Assembly: GCA_963978895.1 (NCBI GenBank)
Contig: OZ022240.1
Coordinates: 18,251,136-18,315,135, forward strand
Direction: 5' to 3'
DNA length: 64,000 nt
DNA from: Erpobdella octoculata
Taxonomy: Eukaryota > Annelida > Clitellata > Hirudinida > Erpobdellidae
The notes below the pieces were generated by a model. That model saw nothing but the letters and a program-made list of their open reading frames with translations, made no database searches and was not told the DNA's origin. The position numbers and the translations under genes are program-made. Positions 1 to 9,670 of the stretch are shown one piece after another; within the stretch, counting starts at the first letter, position 1, and each line of letters begins with the position of its first letter.

Positions 1-1814
1 TTTTAGAAATAAATTTAAGAAATAAAAGATATAACTATAAAGAATTAATATCATGAAAAATTTACGAGTTACAAAAACAACTCCAGAAAAACTTGGCAAA
101 CAATTGGCTCCATCATCAACCTCGACAAAAACAAAGTGATGACACTGACTACTTCAAACTACAAAATAATGAAAAATGTACTGATCCTTTAATAATTGCT
201 GATTCTTTCAACAACTATTTCTCAAACATTGGTGACCATCTAACAGAAATTATTCCTCATTGCAGCTCATCTTTCAGCGACTACCTATCTACACCCAACA
301 AGCACAACCTCGATCTTCAGCCAACGGACTCCAACGAAATAATACTTCTTACAAAATCACTCAAAGTTTCTCACAGACTCACAGTTGTGGCGTAGATGAT
401 CTGGATCCTTATATCATTCAAGATTCCATCTCTAAATTAGCCAATATTTTGTCCTATATCATCAACGTCTCACTATAGTTACTGATACATTTCCTGATAA
501 ACTTAAAATTGCAAAAATAGTCCCAATATATAAATCTGGCTGTAAATCATCTGTCTGTAATTATAGACCTATTTCATTACTGCAGTATTTTTCCAAATTA
601 TTTGAAAAAATCATATATATTAGGCTCTATCATTTTCTAAGTTCAAATTCAATAATGATTTTCAATTTGGTTTTCGAGCTGGCTATTCCAGCTAGATGCC
701 AATAATGCAGATGTATGACCACGTCTATCAAAACTTAGAAAATAATTCTTTTTGTGTAGGTATATTTTTTTATTTGAGCAAGGCTTTTATACAGTGAATC
801 ATGAAATTTTATTAAGCAAATTGCAATATTATGGTGTTCGCAATGCAGCTATTAAATAGTTTGAGAGTTACTTGTTTAATAGAAAACAATATGTTTTCTA
901 TAAACGCAGGTGCTCAACCCTGAATAAAATAACTTGTGGAGTGCCCCAGGGCTCAATATTAGGTCCACTTTTGTTTATTTTTTATATTAATGATATTGTC
1001 CATTCGACAAAGTGTTTTAACTCTTTTCTATTTGCAGATGACACTAATGCACTAGCAGCAGATAAGAATCTTAAGGACCTAATTAGTAAAACCAATACCG
1101 AACTGAAATTAGTTTTGGACTGGTTCAAAAGTAATAAACTATTACTCAATGCAGCAAAAACTAACTTCATAGCAATTCACAAACATCGCCCTACGCCTAT
1201 GCCAGCAGCCTCTATGGAAATTTTTATTGAAAACTCTGGTATAATTAATGTATCTTCCACTAAGTTTCTAGGAGTATATATATACTAATTTCTTACATGG
1301 GATGATCATATAAGTAGTGTATGTAAAAAAGTTTCTCGCAATATTGGTGTTCTCTACATGTTTTCTCATCTATTAAACAAATCTACTTTACTTACTATTT
1401 ACTACTTTACTTACTATTTACTACTCTTTTATCTATCCAAACCTAGGTATAGTAGATAATGTTAGAATAGGTACTTATAAAACTAATCTTCGAAAATATT
1501 TCATAAAATACCTAGGCCCGATGATTTGGAATAATGCGTTTGCAAATCTAAATATGTCTTCTTTACAAACCTTCAAAAAGTCAGCAAAGGTTTTCAGTGT
1601 AAATAAAGACTTAAATTGCTATACGAACATCTTATTATAATTTTACCTCAATTTTTCAAATTTTCTTATTACATCCTCAGTTTTCTGTTTAAATTTTTTT
1701 TTATTCTATCATGACCTTGTATTGATTTTATTTGTTTTGAGTGATTACAACATTTTAAGGTTGATTGTCTCGCGGAGGTAACTCCTTTCATCAACCTTGT
1801 TGAATTAATAAGCG
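1..1814 (+). mobile_element. LINE (non-LTR retrotransposon), 5' end outside window, decayed
   Basis: Translation in shifting frames gives recognisable reverse-transcriptase blocks in order. NYRPISLL lies near 556-585. The decayed palm motif around LSKAF is near 776. A 138-residue open stretch at 872-1288 holds the GVPQGSILGPLLF motif and the catalytic FADDTNA box. A C-terminal part (WDDHISSVCKKV, then MIWNNAF) follows to about 1640. Stops and frameshifts split these blocks, so no intact protein remains. The 3' UTR ends in a hairpin (1757-1798) and a short A-run near 1818. Architecture fits the Jockey/CR1-like group of ORF2 proteins; the clade is not determined. A second 3'-end copy lies in reverse at 54266-54345. 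Confidence 0.9.
1757..1798 (+). other. LINE 3'-terminal hairpin
   Basis: Outer stem AAGGTTGAT (1757-1765) pairs perfectly with ATCAACCTT (1790-1798); an inner stem GGAG (1774-1777) pairs with CTCC (1782-1785) around GTAA. The same structure is retained at 54293-54334 on the other strand. In several LINE clades a 3' stem-loop is the template recognition site for the reverse transcriptase; that role here is inferred. Confidence 0.75.
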
Positions 1815-1849
1815 TTTAAAAAAAAGTTATTATTTTGGACCTCTGGCGA

Positions 1850-2143
1850 CTTATACATGAACAACTTGATTAATTTTAATTGATTTAAAGCCTAATTCAT
1901 GTAAGAAACATTCAATCCATGTATTGTCATCCAGAATAAAGCTTTTCTGAAAGTTTTAGAGCTCTAGGTGGTCGAAAAGTGGGTGAATTTCTTTTTCTAT
2001 GATTTGATCACCACAGACAAACAAACAAGCAAAGAAACAAACAAACAGACAGACAAACAAGCAAACAAACAAACAAACAAAGAGACGAGTGAAGTTAAAT
2101 AAAAGCATTTAAAATCTCTAAGAACCTCGGGTAACACCGCTAG
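1850..2143 (+). mobile_element. Helitron-like 3' end (CTAG terminus)
   Basis: A terminal segment with an (ACAA/ACAG)n tract, GAGACGAGTGAAGTTAA, then CTCGGGTAACACCGCTAG followed by T. A GC-rich foldback close to a CTRR terminus followed by T is the signature of Helitron 3' ends. The left part (CATGTATTGTCATCCAGAAT) is homologous to the reverse strand around 9290-9380. No Rep/helicase coding is present. Confidence 0.55.
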
Positions 2144-2185
2144 TAAATTATAAACATAAGAGCGCAATCATTGATATATACTATA

Positions 2186-2420
2186 CTAGCGAGGGTATCC
2201 GGCGTTGACCGGGTTTTTTCTAAAGTTTGTCTCTCCAGCTCCCGGTCGCTTTCCTGTTCCCGATCGCTTTTCCTCTCCCTATCGCTTTCCCGCTCCCGGT
2301 CGCTTTCCCGTTCCCGCTCATTTTCTCTTTTCCATTCTTTCCTAACATCTTTTAGCCCTTCAAAACGTAAAAAGGACTTGCCAAAAAGCGGCTTGAAGCC
2401 TTCAAACGTTGTTACGTGAA
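2186..2420 (-). mobile_element. Helitron-like 3' end with CGCTTTCCCG minisatellite
   Basis: On the minus strand the segment ends CCGGTCAACGCCGGATACC then CTCGCTAG followed by T (2190-2185). Internal to the end is a degenerate pyrimidine-rich array of CGCTTTCCCGTTCCCG-like units (2236-2335). The same array plus terminus recurs at 9161, 10558, 27950 and, inverted, at 43735, so this is one dispersed family. Reading frames across the array code only for Arg/Ser/Glu-rich nonsense. Confidence 0.55.
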
Positions 2421-2633
2421 CTAAATTTGAATTTTATTACGCAATTATCTTAGATGGTCGTACATAGGTACTTTTAGCCTGAAAAGGTTTTTTGGCTCCC
2501 CTTAGCTGGGGGATCGAAGTAGGGAGTCCAAACCTTCTTCCCCTGTATAAGAACTACCTCCTTGCCAAATTTCATCAAGATTGCTCCTGCGGTTAAGACT
2601 TCTAAATGAACACACTCACATTCACTTATATAT

Positions 2634-2788
<155 letters not shown>

Positions 2789-2792
2789 TTGA

Positions 2793-2880
2793 GTAGGACT
2801 GCACGGGTCGGCCCTGCCGTCGATAATTTTAACTGGCCCGTTTCATAAGCCAAAATACCAGGCCCGGCCCGTTTTTAAAA
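2793..2880 (-). mobile_element. GGCCCG-rich transposon end, left flank of a nested insertion
   Basis: The reverse strand resembles the block AAACGGGCCGGGCC ... TTTTGGTTATGAAACGGGC found at 31440-31590, 32690-32870 and 37090-37240. It is interrupted on its right by the element at 2903-3598. Its family is not determined; it could be the end of a hAT with GGCCCG subterminal repeats. Confidence 0.35.
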
Positions 2881-2902
2881 AATCAAATAATTGTGATAAT
2901 CT

Positions 2903-3598
2903 GAGGATCGGACATTTCCCCCCCCCCCCGGACATTCCCCCCCCCCCCCCGGACGTTTACCCCCCACCCGGGGTAGGACAATTCCCCCCCCCGGGTTAAG
3001 GTTAGGACGAAGCAATGGCGTCAACCTCAGCCGTTCTTTGCATAGAAATGTAGGGTTAGGGTTAGGGTTATAGGGTTAGGGTTAGGACGAAGCAATGGCG
3101 TCAACCTCAGCCGTTCTTTGCATAGAAATGTAGGGTTAGGGTTAGGGTTAGGACGAAGCAATGGCGTCAACCTCAGCCGTTCTTTGCATAGAAATGTAGG
3201 GTTAGGGTTAGGGTTAGGACGAAGCAATGGCGTCAACCTCAATCCTAAGGGAGGCTCGAGGAGAACCACCAGCCAAGAGAGTGAAGCGATCGACGAAGGC
3301 GCTTCAATCGGCTCTTTTTTCGCTAACGGATGCACGCCGAAAAAACATAAAAACATTGGAATATGTCCTAGAGGGTCTAGGACACATTATTCGTTTTAAC
3401 AATATTTAACTCTGGCAAACCAATAACCAATAAATGTTTAATAATTTAAAAAGGTGTTTGTGTTTCTTAGAAAAACTACTACATAACCACAGGGGGGGGG
3501 AAATGTCCGGGGGGGGGGGAATGTCCTAGGGTCTGTCGGGGGGGGGGGGGGAAATGTCCGGGGGGGAAAACGTCCGGGGTGGGAAATGTCCTACATTC
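2903..3598. mobile_element. Non-autonomous hAT-like element with C-tract ends; 8-bp TSD GATAATCT
   Basis: GATAATCT occurs at 2895-2902 and 3599-3606 immediately outside imperfect inverted ends that share GGACATTTCCC. Just inside both ends are arrays of GGACATT(T)CC separated by long C runs (left) or the complementary G runs (right). The 8-bp duplication is what hAT elements make. The interior holds a telomere-like tandem repeat (2996-3240) and one 60-residue open stretch (3227-3409; REARGEPPAKRVKRSTKAL), which looks like a basic protein start but matches nothing I recognise. Confidence 0.65.
2996..3240 (+). repeat. Tandem repeat joining TTAGGG units to a repeated start-codon module
   Basis: About 3.5 copies of a 65-85 bp unit: GGACGAAGCAATGGCGTCAA, then CAGCCGTTCTTTGCATAGAA, then two to five TTAGGG/GTTAGG units. 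The last copy reads on into the open frame starting ATGGCGTCAACCTC at 3227. The TTAGGG runs are short and internal, so this is not a telomere. Confidence 0.85.
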
Positions 3599-3606
3599 GA
3601 TAATCT

Positions 3607-4194
3607 AACCATTAGACATTAATTATTTATTTTTCAATTAAGTTCAGAAAAAATTTCTTCCTGAACTTTGTTTGCCAGGCTCATCGATGGCTTCACAGTC
3701 AACTTGTCTTTTGCGCCTCTTTGTTCATGGAATGGAAAAACATATCCATTTTGTTGACCTCAGCATTTTCTCCAGCTGTTATTTGCGCATTTAGCAAACC
3801 ATAACCTTTCTCTTTTTGTAAAAAGTTCTGGGTAGCCTTCTACTCATGGGCACTTTCCCCCTGGATTTGATTGATTCAAAATTTCTTTTAGACAAAAACT
3901 AACAACTGTGACTTCTTCCATTGTCATATCGATATCATCATCATTATTTCTGGGGATGCATCCCGATGCTCTATTTTTGCTTGATTTACCCTCTCATTTT
4001 AATACAATTTTCCGAACTTATTCCGCATAGCCTTAATGGTACCAAATTTCTATCTAACAATGACAGTTTGGCTGTGTCGGAAATATAAACCTCTCCAGCA
4101 TTTTTTGTAATTTTCAGCGTGTTTTTAAAACATTTTTGAGTTTTTGTTATGATGTAAAATAAAACAAGTAAAGGAAAAAACGTTTTTTTCAACA
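3607..4194. other. No gene recognised
   Basis: AT-rich intergenic sequence. Short minus-strand peptides near 3660-3790 (NAQITAGENAEVNKMD) could be old transposase remnants, but there is no convincing start, splice pattern or domain. Confidence 0.4.
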
Positions 4195-4365
4195 CAAACT
4201 TGTTTTTTCTTTTTTTTAAGTTGAATCATGTATTGTCATCTAATATAAAGCTATGCTGAGAGTTTCATGAGCTTCTTAGCTGGTCAAAAAGCTGGTTAAA
4301 TTTTACTTTCAAGATTTGCGTACAGAGAAAGACATACACACACACATACAACTGTTAACTGAAAA
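4195..4365 (+). mobile_element. Helitron-like subterminal fragment
   Basis: AAGTTGAATCATGTATTGTC, GCTGGTCAAAAAGCTGGTTA and GATTTGCGTACAGAGAAAGA recur in reverse at 50790-50960 and, more distantly, at 1900-2000. Both long copies end in an (AC)n/(GT)n tract. It is a dispersed repeat without coding capacity. Confidence 0.5.
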
Positions 4366-4847
4366 TTGTACTCTATATACCCAATTTAAAAAAAAAATTT
4401 CAAAAATTTTCTTGGGGCTCAAAGAGCCCACACAACTTTGGAAAAAAAGGAGAGAAAATTTGAGAGAAGAGGCAAAGAAATAAAAGGAAACTTGCCCCCC
4501 TGGAAAAATGTCTGTGGGCGCCCATGTTTCTACTCAACTTACATTATATGCAGAGATGAAAAAAAGTGAGTTTTAGTATTTTCATAGTTATTTTGCATGC
4601 AAATACGAATTTCTTTCAAGGAAAAACTACAACACTTACATAAATTTATTTGTCTCCATGCACAAGGGTTTTTATTCGTAGCTGAAAATGTAAATTTTCA
4701 GCTACAACCATAATTTTTTTAGTAGCATTATTTTTGTCAGGTGATTCTCAGAGGTCCTCAATGTAAACATGCTAATGCTTTTGAAAACAAATTTTATAAA
4801 GAAATTCAATTTTGCAAAAACGATTAACAGAATAATTTATTTCCAAA

Positions 4848-5066
4848 ATGTCACTAAAGCATCCGTCGTCGTCTTCGGTTCGATCATTCAAAGAGGTGAA
4901 TCTGAAGAATGCTTCATGCAAACAAGAGATTGCTCAAGGACTTTTCCATACATTGTCAAATGCTCAAGCATATTCAAAATTGATTCTAAAAAGAAAAATA
5001 GCAAAGCTTGAAGCGACGATAGACAAACCGGTTGAAACTAAGAATCACATATTGGAACAAGACTGA
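4848..5066 (+). CDS. Small ORF of unknown function (72 aa)
   Basis: ATG-initiated frame starting MSLKHPSSSSVRSFKEVNLK with a charged, possibly helical second half (KLILKRKIAKLEATIDKPVE). Composition is protein-like rather than low-complexity, but no domain is recognisable and no convincing splice donor follows the stop. It could be the first exon of a transposon gene or chance. Confidence 0.2.
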   Translation: MSLKHPSSSSVRSFKEVNLKNASCKQEIAQGLFHTLSNAQAYSKLILKRKIAKLEATIDKPVETKNHILEQD

Positions 5067-5069
5067 CCT

Positions 5070-6110
5070 TCCTGTACTGCAGAACTTCCATGTAACATTC
5101 CATCTAATGATTTGTATTTACTCATAATGGAGCTCAAGGAGGAGAGAATCTAGGACAAATATTTAATCAGTTAGATGCCACAATTTTATTATCATTTTTA
5201 CAAATAATTTTCACTAGTTTTTGAGCAGCAAATATTCTAAAAAACTAACAACCCTATTTCCCACCACACATTTGAAGGCTCGGAGAGCAAATTAAAACAA
5301 GTAAATATAAAAGAAATGCATTTTGAGTTGAGCCGTTTATATCTTGATAATTCAGGCGTCTATATAGTCTTTGGTTACATCAGGAGACTCGTAAAAAGTG
5401 CGGGGATTCAACGAGACCAATGAATACACTTGGCCACGCCTACTTCACCTGGAAGTTTGGTTCGCATCTTATTTTTCTTATAACTTTCTTATTTGGGGTC
5501 CCACAACTTTAGTTTTTGTTTCTATGCTCTCTAAGATTTGATCACCACAGACAGACAAACCAACAGAGAGAGGAGTGAATTTAAATAGAAGCATTTAAAA
5601 AAATTGTGATAAACATATTTTTTAAGAAGAATCTAGAATACCAAATTTCAATACCTTCTTGTTTTTGGTTTTTGAGATACATGTTTTTACAGAAAAAAGT
5701 TTGTATTCCTGTTTTATCTCTCAGGAGCAAAATTTTCAAAAACCTTTTCTTAGTGGGTGCTTACGCTATAAAAGTAATATAAGTTCCAAATTTCTGTTTA
5801 TAGAATGAGGCATTTTAGCTTGGCTATGATTATCAGTCAGTCAGGACATGTTTATATATATATATATAAGTTTTATATGTGAATAATATTTTTTAGTACA
5901 TTTCTATATAAGAGTTGTTAAAAATTTTTCATTTTTTAGTGTTTAAATCTATTTTTACGTTTTTTTAAATCTAAAAACAGATTAATGCATTGTCACCGGA
6001 TATGCAACTGCATGCAAAAATGAACTTTTTACAACCATTAGAAGTGTCTTAAGAAAGCTTATAAGGAAAACGTGAATTTCTATCATACGTATGTATAATG
6101 TACACAACAG
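5070..6110. other. Repeat-derived DNA without genes
   Basis: 5530-5620 matches the Helitron-like motif GATTTGATCACCACAGACAG. 5640-5860 is the reverse complement of 29160-29340 (GAACGTGAAATTTGG side) and ends in a TATATA tract beside ACATGTCCTGACTGACTGA in reverse, the same module as the Helitron 5' end at 31668. No coding sequence seen. Confidence 0.5.
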
Positions 6111-6485
6111 TAAGCATCTGCATCCCGTTATTTTATTTGAAACGATACGATACGACTTCTGAAATTTGTCTAGAATAAAACGATACGATACGAGACGCAT
6201 CAAACAATAGCGAGACAAATCCGATACGATATCGAGATCTCGACTGAAATGTCAACTGTGGAAATTTCGTCTTGAATAAAACGATGGTGGCAGAGCGGTA
6301 GAGCGCTCGCCTGTCGATCATTAGGTCGGCAGTTCAAGCCTCACCTGCGTCACCAGCGTAACTCCCTTAGGCAAGGAGTTCATTCGCATTGCTTTCTCAT
6401 GTCTATGAAAATAGCGTGTTCTTCGAAGTTTCCGATCCAAAGGAACCTTCGTAAGCGCCTCTGACTTATCTGGCGCTATATAAAT

Positions 6486-6516
<31 letters not shown>

Positions 6517-6953
6517 AACGAGACATTACGAGATAAATCCAGTCATTTTTTTATTTTACAAAAATTTTAACTATTTGACGTTTTTGTCTCGTTATTGTTC
6601 GAGGCGTCTCGTATCCTATTGTTTTATTCGAGACAAAATTCATAAGCCGTATCGTATTCTGTCAATAGGTAGATTAATTAATTAATCAATGTTGATGAAT
6701 CATATGCAAATATTCACAGTTGTGACAATCGTTAAATATGTATGGCTTTCGCTATTTATTGAAAAAAATTTTTTTAAATCTCGGAATTTGCATCGAGATT
6801 TTGATACGAGAACAAAATTTAAGTCTCGTTATTTTATTTCGATACAAGACTTTCCCTGCAGGCTGTATCGTTTTAATAACGATACTGGATCTCCCGTATC
6901 GTTTAGAAATCTCGGTTGATATCGAGATAACGAATACGGGACGCAGATGCTTA
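6111..6953. mobile_element. hAT-like MITE, TAAGCATCTGCGTCCCG family
   Basis: Terminal inverted repeats: TAAGCATCTGCATCCCG at the left and, inverted, TAAGCATCTGCGTCCCG at the right. Flanks CACAACAG and ACACACAG are an imperfect candidate target duplication. Both subterminal regions are arrays of CGATACGATACGAGAC / TCTCGTATCGTATCG. A SINE (6283-6515) is inserted within. Other family members: 19859-21318, 22451-24378 and fragments at 15055-15290 and 21890-21990. Confidence 0.75.
6283..6515 (+). mobile_element. tRNA-derived SINE, (ATT)n tail
   Basis: Head contains a perfect RNA polymerase III A box TGGCAGAGCGG and a B box GTTCAAGCC. The body includes CTTCGAAGTTTCCGATCCAA and the 3' end GGCGCTATATAAAT runs into (ATT)n. 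A 3' half copy lies at 8486-8565 and a reverse 5' copy at 33590-33713. The folded acceptor stem is not maintained, so it is not a functional tRNA. Confidence 0.85.
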
Positions 6954-7147
6954 ACACACAGACATAGGAAATTATGTATTTTGATAAGTCATTTTAATTT
7001 TTGTGTACATATGTTTTTGTTGGAATACCCCCTCCCTTTCCATATGCAAATCATTCACTTGGAACTCATTCCCCCTCAGCCTAACTAAAACACAAATAGT
7101 TTTCAATTACACATCTGAATGCAAAAAAACTTATCAAATGCACATAC

Positions 7148-7883
7148 GTCTCGCATTGCTTTATCCATCAGATTTACTTTCTCAAAATTTTCATCTTTTC
7201 CAAATTTTTGAGATACTGAAAGTTTGTCAAAGCACTTTGTATTGCCATATTCGTGAAGGAAGGAATCCATAAGAGTACTAAGTTTGGTGAGAATGTTCCT
7301 GACCTCTTGAGGGTCCGAGAATTCCTTTGCATTTTCATTTAAAGGCTTTAAAAAAATACATGTTTGATGAATAAATGTTATCATCACCACTATAAATATC
7401 CATCCGCAACAACTTATACCTCCTTGTCAGAGTCTTTAATTCGTTTGGATAACTCTTCTGTGACATTTTTTAAACCTAATTTCAATAGTTCAACATCAGG
7501 TAAAGACAAGAAAGGCTTTGAAGAAATGGATGTGGAAGACAAAGATGATGATCTAAAAAAATACAAGTACACCGATTAAAAAAATTATAAATAGTCAAAT
7601 TTAACTTCTCTTAGAATAAAATAATCATAAAAATAACATAATGTGTTCATATGAGCGCCACATACACGATTACATAAATAGCAATATAATTTGATTATAT
7701 AAAAAAACCAGCTACACTAACAAGGATTGAGACCCAGATACTATCCTTTCTTCTTGCTCAACAATTCGTTCAACATCCGGTGGTAAAAGCTCTATTTTCT
7801 GGTCATATAACTTTGCAATTGGTTGCTGACTGATCACAGTGTCAAGGATGAGACAGTCATTAGATAATCTCTCCAAATCTATA
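7148..7883 (-). CDS. Unidentified minus-strand gene, three candidate coding exons (partial)
   Basis: Exons on the minus strand: 7883-7748 or so (DLERLSNDCLILDTVISQQP ... EQEERIVSG), 7552-7420 (SSSLSSTSISSKPFLSLPDV ... RIKDSDKE) and 7345-7148 (PLNENAKEFSDPQEV ... DKAMRD). Acceptors are TTTGTTTAG, TATTTTTTTAG and TTTTTTAAAG. Donors are GTATAA and GTATGT for the last two; the first exon needs a weak GTCTCA donor. Phases agree: 2 into the middle exon and 0 into the last. The product is helical and charged, resembling a coiled-coil or scaffold protein; I do not recognise the family. A further exon may lie near 8258-8195 (GGPAFNKLMEAFKRHYRKT). Start and stop are not found, and a transposon lies just downstream, so it may be truncated. 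Confidence 0.5.
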
Positions 7884-8259
7884 CTAAACAAATTATAAAC
7901 AAGTGACTGTTAAAAACACAGTTTTTATCTATTAAAGTTCTAAATGCATTTTGATCAGAAAGAAGTTTACACACCAATTTTCAGCTTCTGTTAATTACCC
8001 CACCAAATAGCATTCCAGCTTTAAGCTCCCAATATTCAAACATATATAAAATAATTGAAAAACTTTACTTAATCACAAAATCATAACTTAAATTTGACTA
8101 GCATTACCACTTGAAATAAAAACACTGGGAGAACACAGTAGTAGATTTATGAAACTTATGACAAGGGGTCAGAACTTAACTGTTTTTCTATAATGTCTCT
8201 TAAATGCTTCCATTAACTTATTGAATGCGGGACCTCCTAGCCACGACTTTCAGCCTTTC

Positions 8260-8690
8260 TGCAACGAGAGATAAAATTTATGCATTGGTTCTGTTTTATA
8301 AAAAAAAAAGCAAACAGTCCCAATTTTCTAGTATGGAGTGTAAAACAAAAAGCTTATCTGTCTTCCCATTTTTAAAGCATTAATTAGTGTATGATGCCAT
8401 TTTGTGAACTATAGAAATAGAAAATCCCAGCACTACAAAAGCCATCTACAAAAGTCTTGATTAAACTCCATCACAACCCAAATCGAAGTTTCTGATTCCA
8501 AAGGAACCTTCGTAAGCGCCTCTGACTTTATCTGGCGCTATATAAATAAATTCATTTCATTTCATTTTCATAGGTGGTCTGGTTTCTATCAGGTTCAAAT
8601 TAGTATATGCAAACATGGAACTATTGCCACACCAATGATTTACACTCACACCCACTCCATGTTTGTTATAGTTTCTTCTACGTCTCCCTT
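8260..8690. other. Non-coding, with SINE 3' half at 8486-8565
   Basis: The SINE fragment reads TTCTGATTCCAAAGGAACC ... CTGGCGCTATATAAAT followed by an (ATTTC)n tail. Nothing else recognised. Confidence 0.6.
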
Positions 8691-9002
8691 CGATTTAGAG
8701 TTGGATCTTGAATAAAAGCTTGATTTTGACTTTTTTTAAATTGACAGTTAATAACAAAAATGCAGTTTGCGATACAATGACAATGGTGAAAAGAAGTTGG
8801 CTTCTGTTGTAAGTCCACAACCAACTAGTACCAAGCGAGTGTCTATTTAGTGGCACTGGGCTCTTACATTTCGGTTGCCACTTGACTGCCTGCAAAAAGC
8901 TGAAAATCTTATGTTTCTAGGTACCTATTCATTAGTTTATTTTATTAAAAAGATGTACAACAAACTGAAATCATATTCTCTGCCATTTGCAAAAAATAAC
9001 AC

Positions 9003-9100
9003 TAATCGGACGATACCGATTGTGAAACGGACGATACCGGTTATCGGCAAAAGGGCCGATACAGATAACAAGCCGATAATCGGTGCGCCTCTAATTTTTA
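9003..9100 (-). mobile_element. One end of a hAT-like element with CCGATAATCGG motifs
   Basis: Reverse strand begins TTAGAGGCGCACCGATTATC and continues with repeated CGATACCG/CGGTATCGTCCG motifs, matching the style of the other subterminal arrays in the window. The opposite end was not found. Confidence 0.4.
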
Positions 9101-9160
9101 TTCACCTGTGCTCATGAAACGAATACCAGTTTATGCTGGGTTATAATAACTATATATATA

Positions 9161-9410
9161 CTAGCGGGGTGCCTGGCGTTGCCCGGGCTTTTTAGAGGTT
9201 TTTCTATCGTTTTTCTCTCACGCTCCCATTTCCTTTCCCTCTTGCTCTCACGCTCACGGTTGCTTTCCCACTTTTCGACCACCCACCTAGAGCTCTAAGA
9301 CTTTCAGGAATGCTTTATTCTGGATAACAATACATGAATTTAATGTTTCGGACATGAATTAGGCCTTAAATCAAATAAAATTAATCAGACAGTTCAAGAT
9401 ACTCTTTTAT
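9161..9410 (-). mobile_element. Helitron-like 3' end
   Basis: Minus strand ends AAAGCCCGGGCAACGCC, AGGCACCCCGCTAG then T. An internal array (CTCACGCTCACGGTTGCTTT) and GAGCTCTAGGTGGGTGGTCG match the other dispersed copies. An (AT)n tract (9420-9471) lies beyond it. Confidence 0.6.
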
Positions 9411-9417
9411 AGGAAAC

Positions 9418-9419
<2 letters not shown>

Positions 9420-9471
<52 letters not shown>
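9420..9471. repeat. (AT)n microsatellite
   Basis: About 26 AT units. Confidence 0.95.
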
Positions 9472-9475
<4 letters not shown>

Positions 9476-9670
9476 TTCTATCTGTTGCATTTTACTATGA
9501 AAAGGACATAATTGCACCTCTTTGTTTTTCCCTTATAACTTTTAAAATAATTGTAAAAAAATATTCTAAATAGCCTTCAACCTATCCTCAGACCTACCAA
9601 ATGTACACAAAAAATTTCATAAAAATCGGTTCAGCCGTTTCGGAGGAGTTTGAAGTATATATATATATAT

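Noticed and set aside
3050..3220. TTAGGG runs as a telomere or interstitial telomere
   Set aside because: Only 2-5 units per block, interspersed with a repeated 40-bp module, inside a delimited element.
6283..6360. Functional tRNA gene
   Set aside because: Same reasoning: SINE head with body and (ATT)n tail, further copies at 8486 and 33590.
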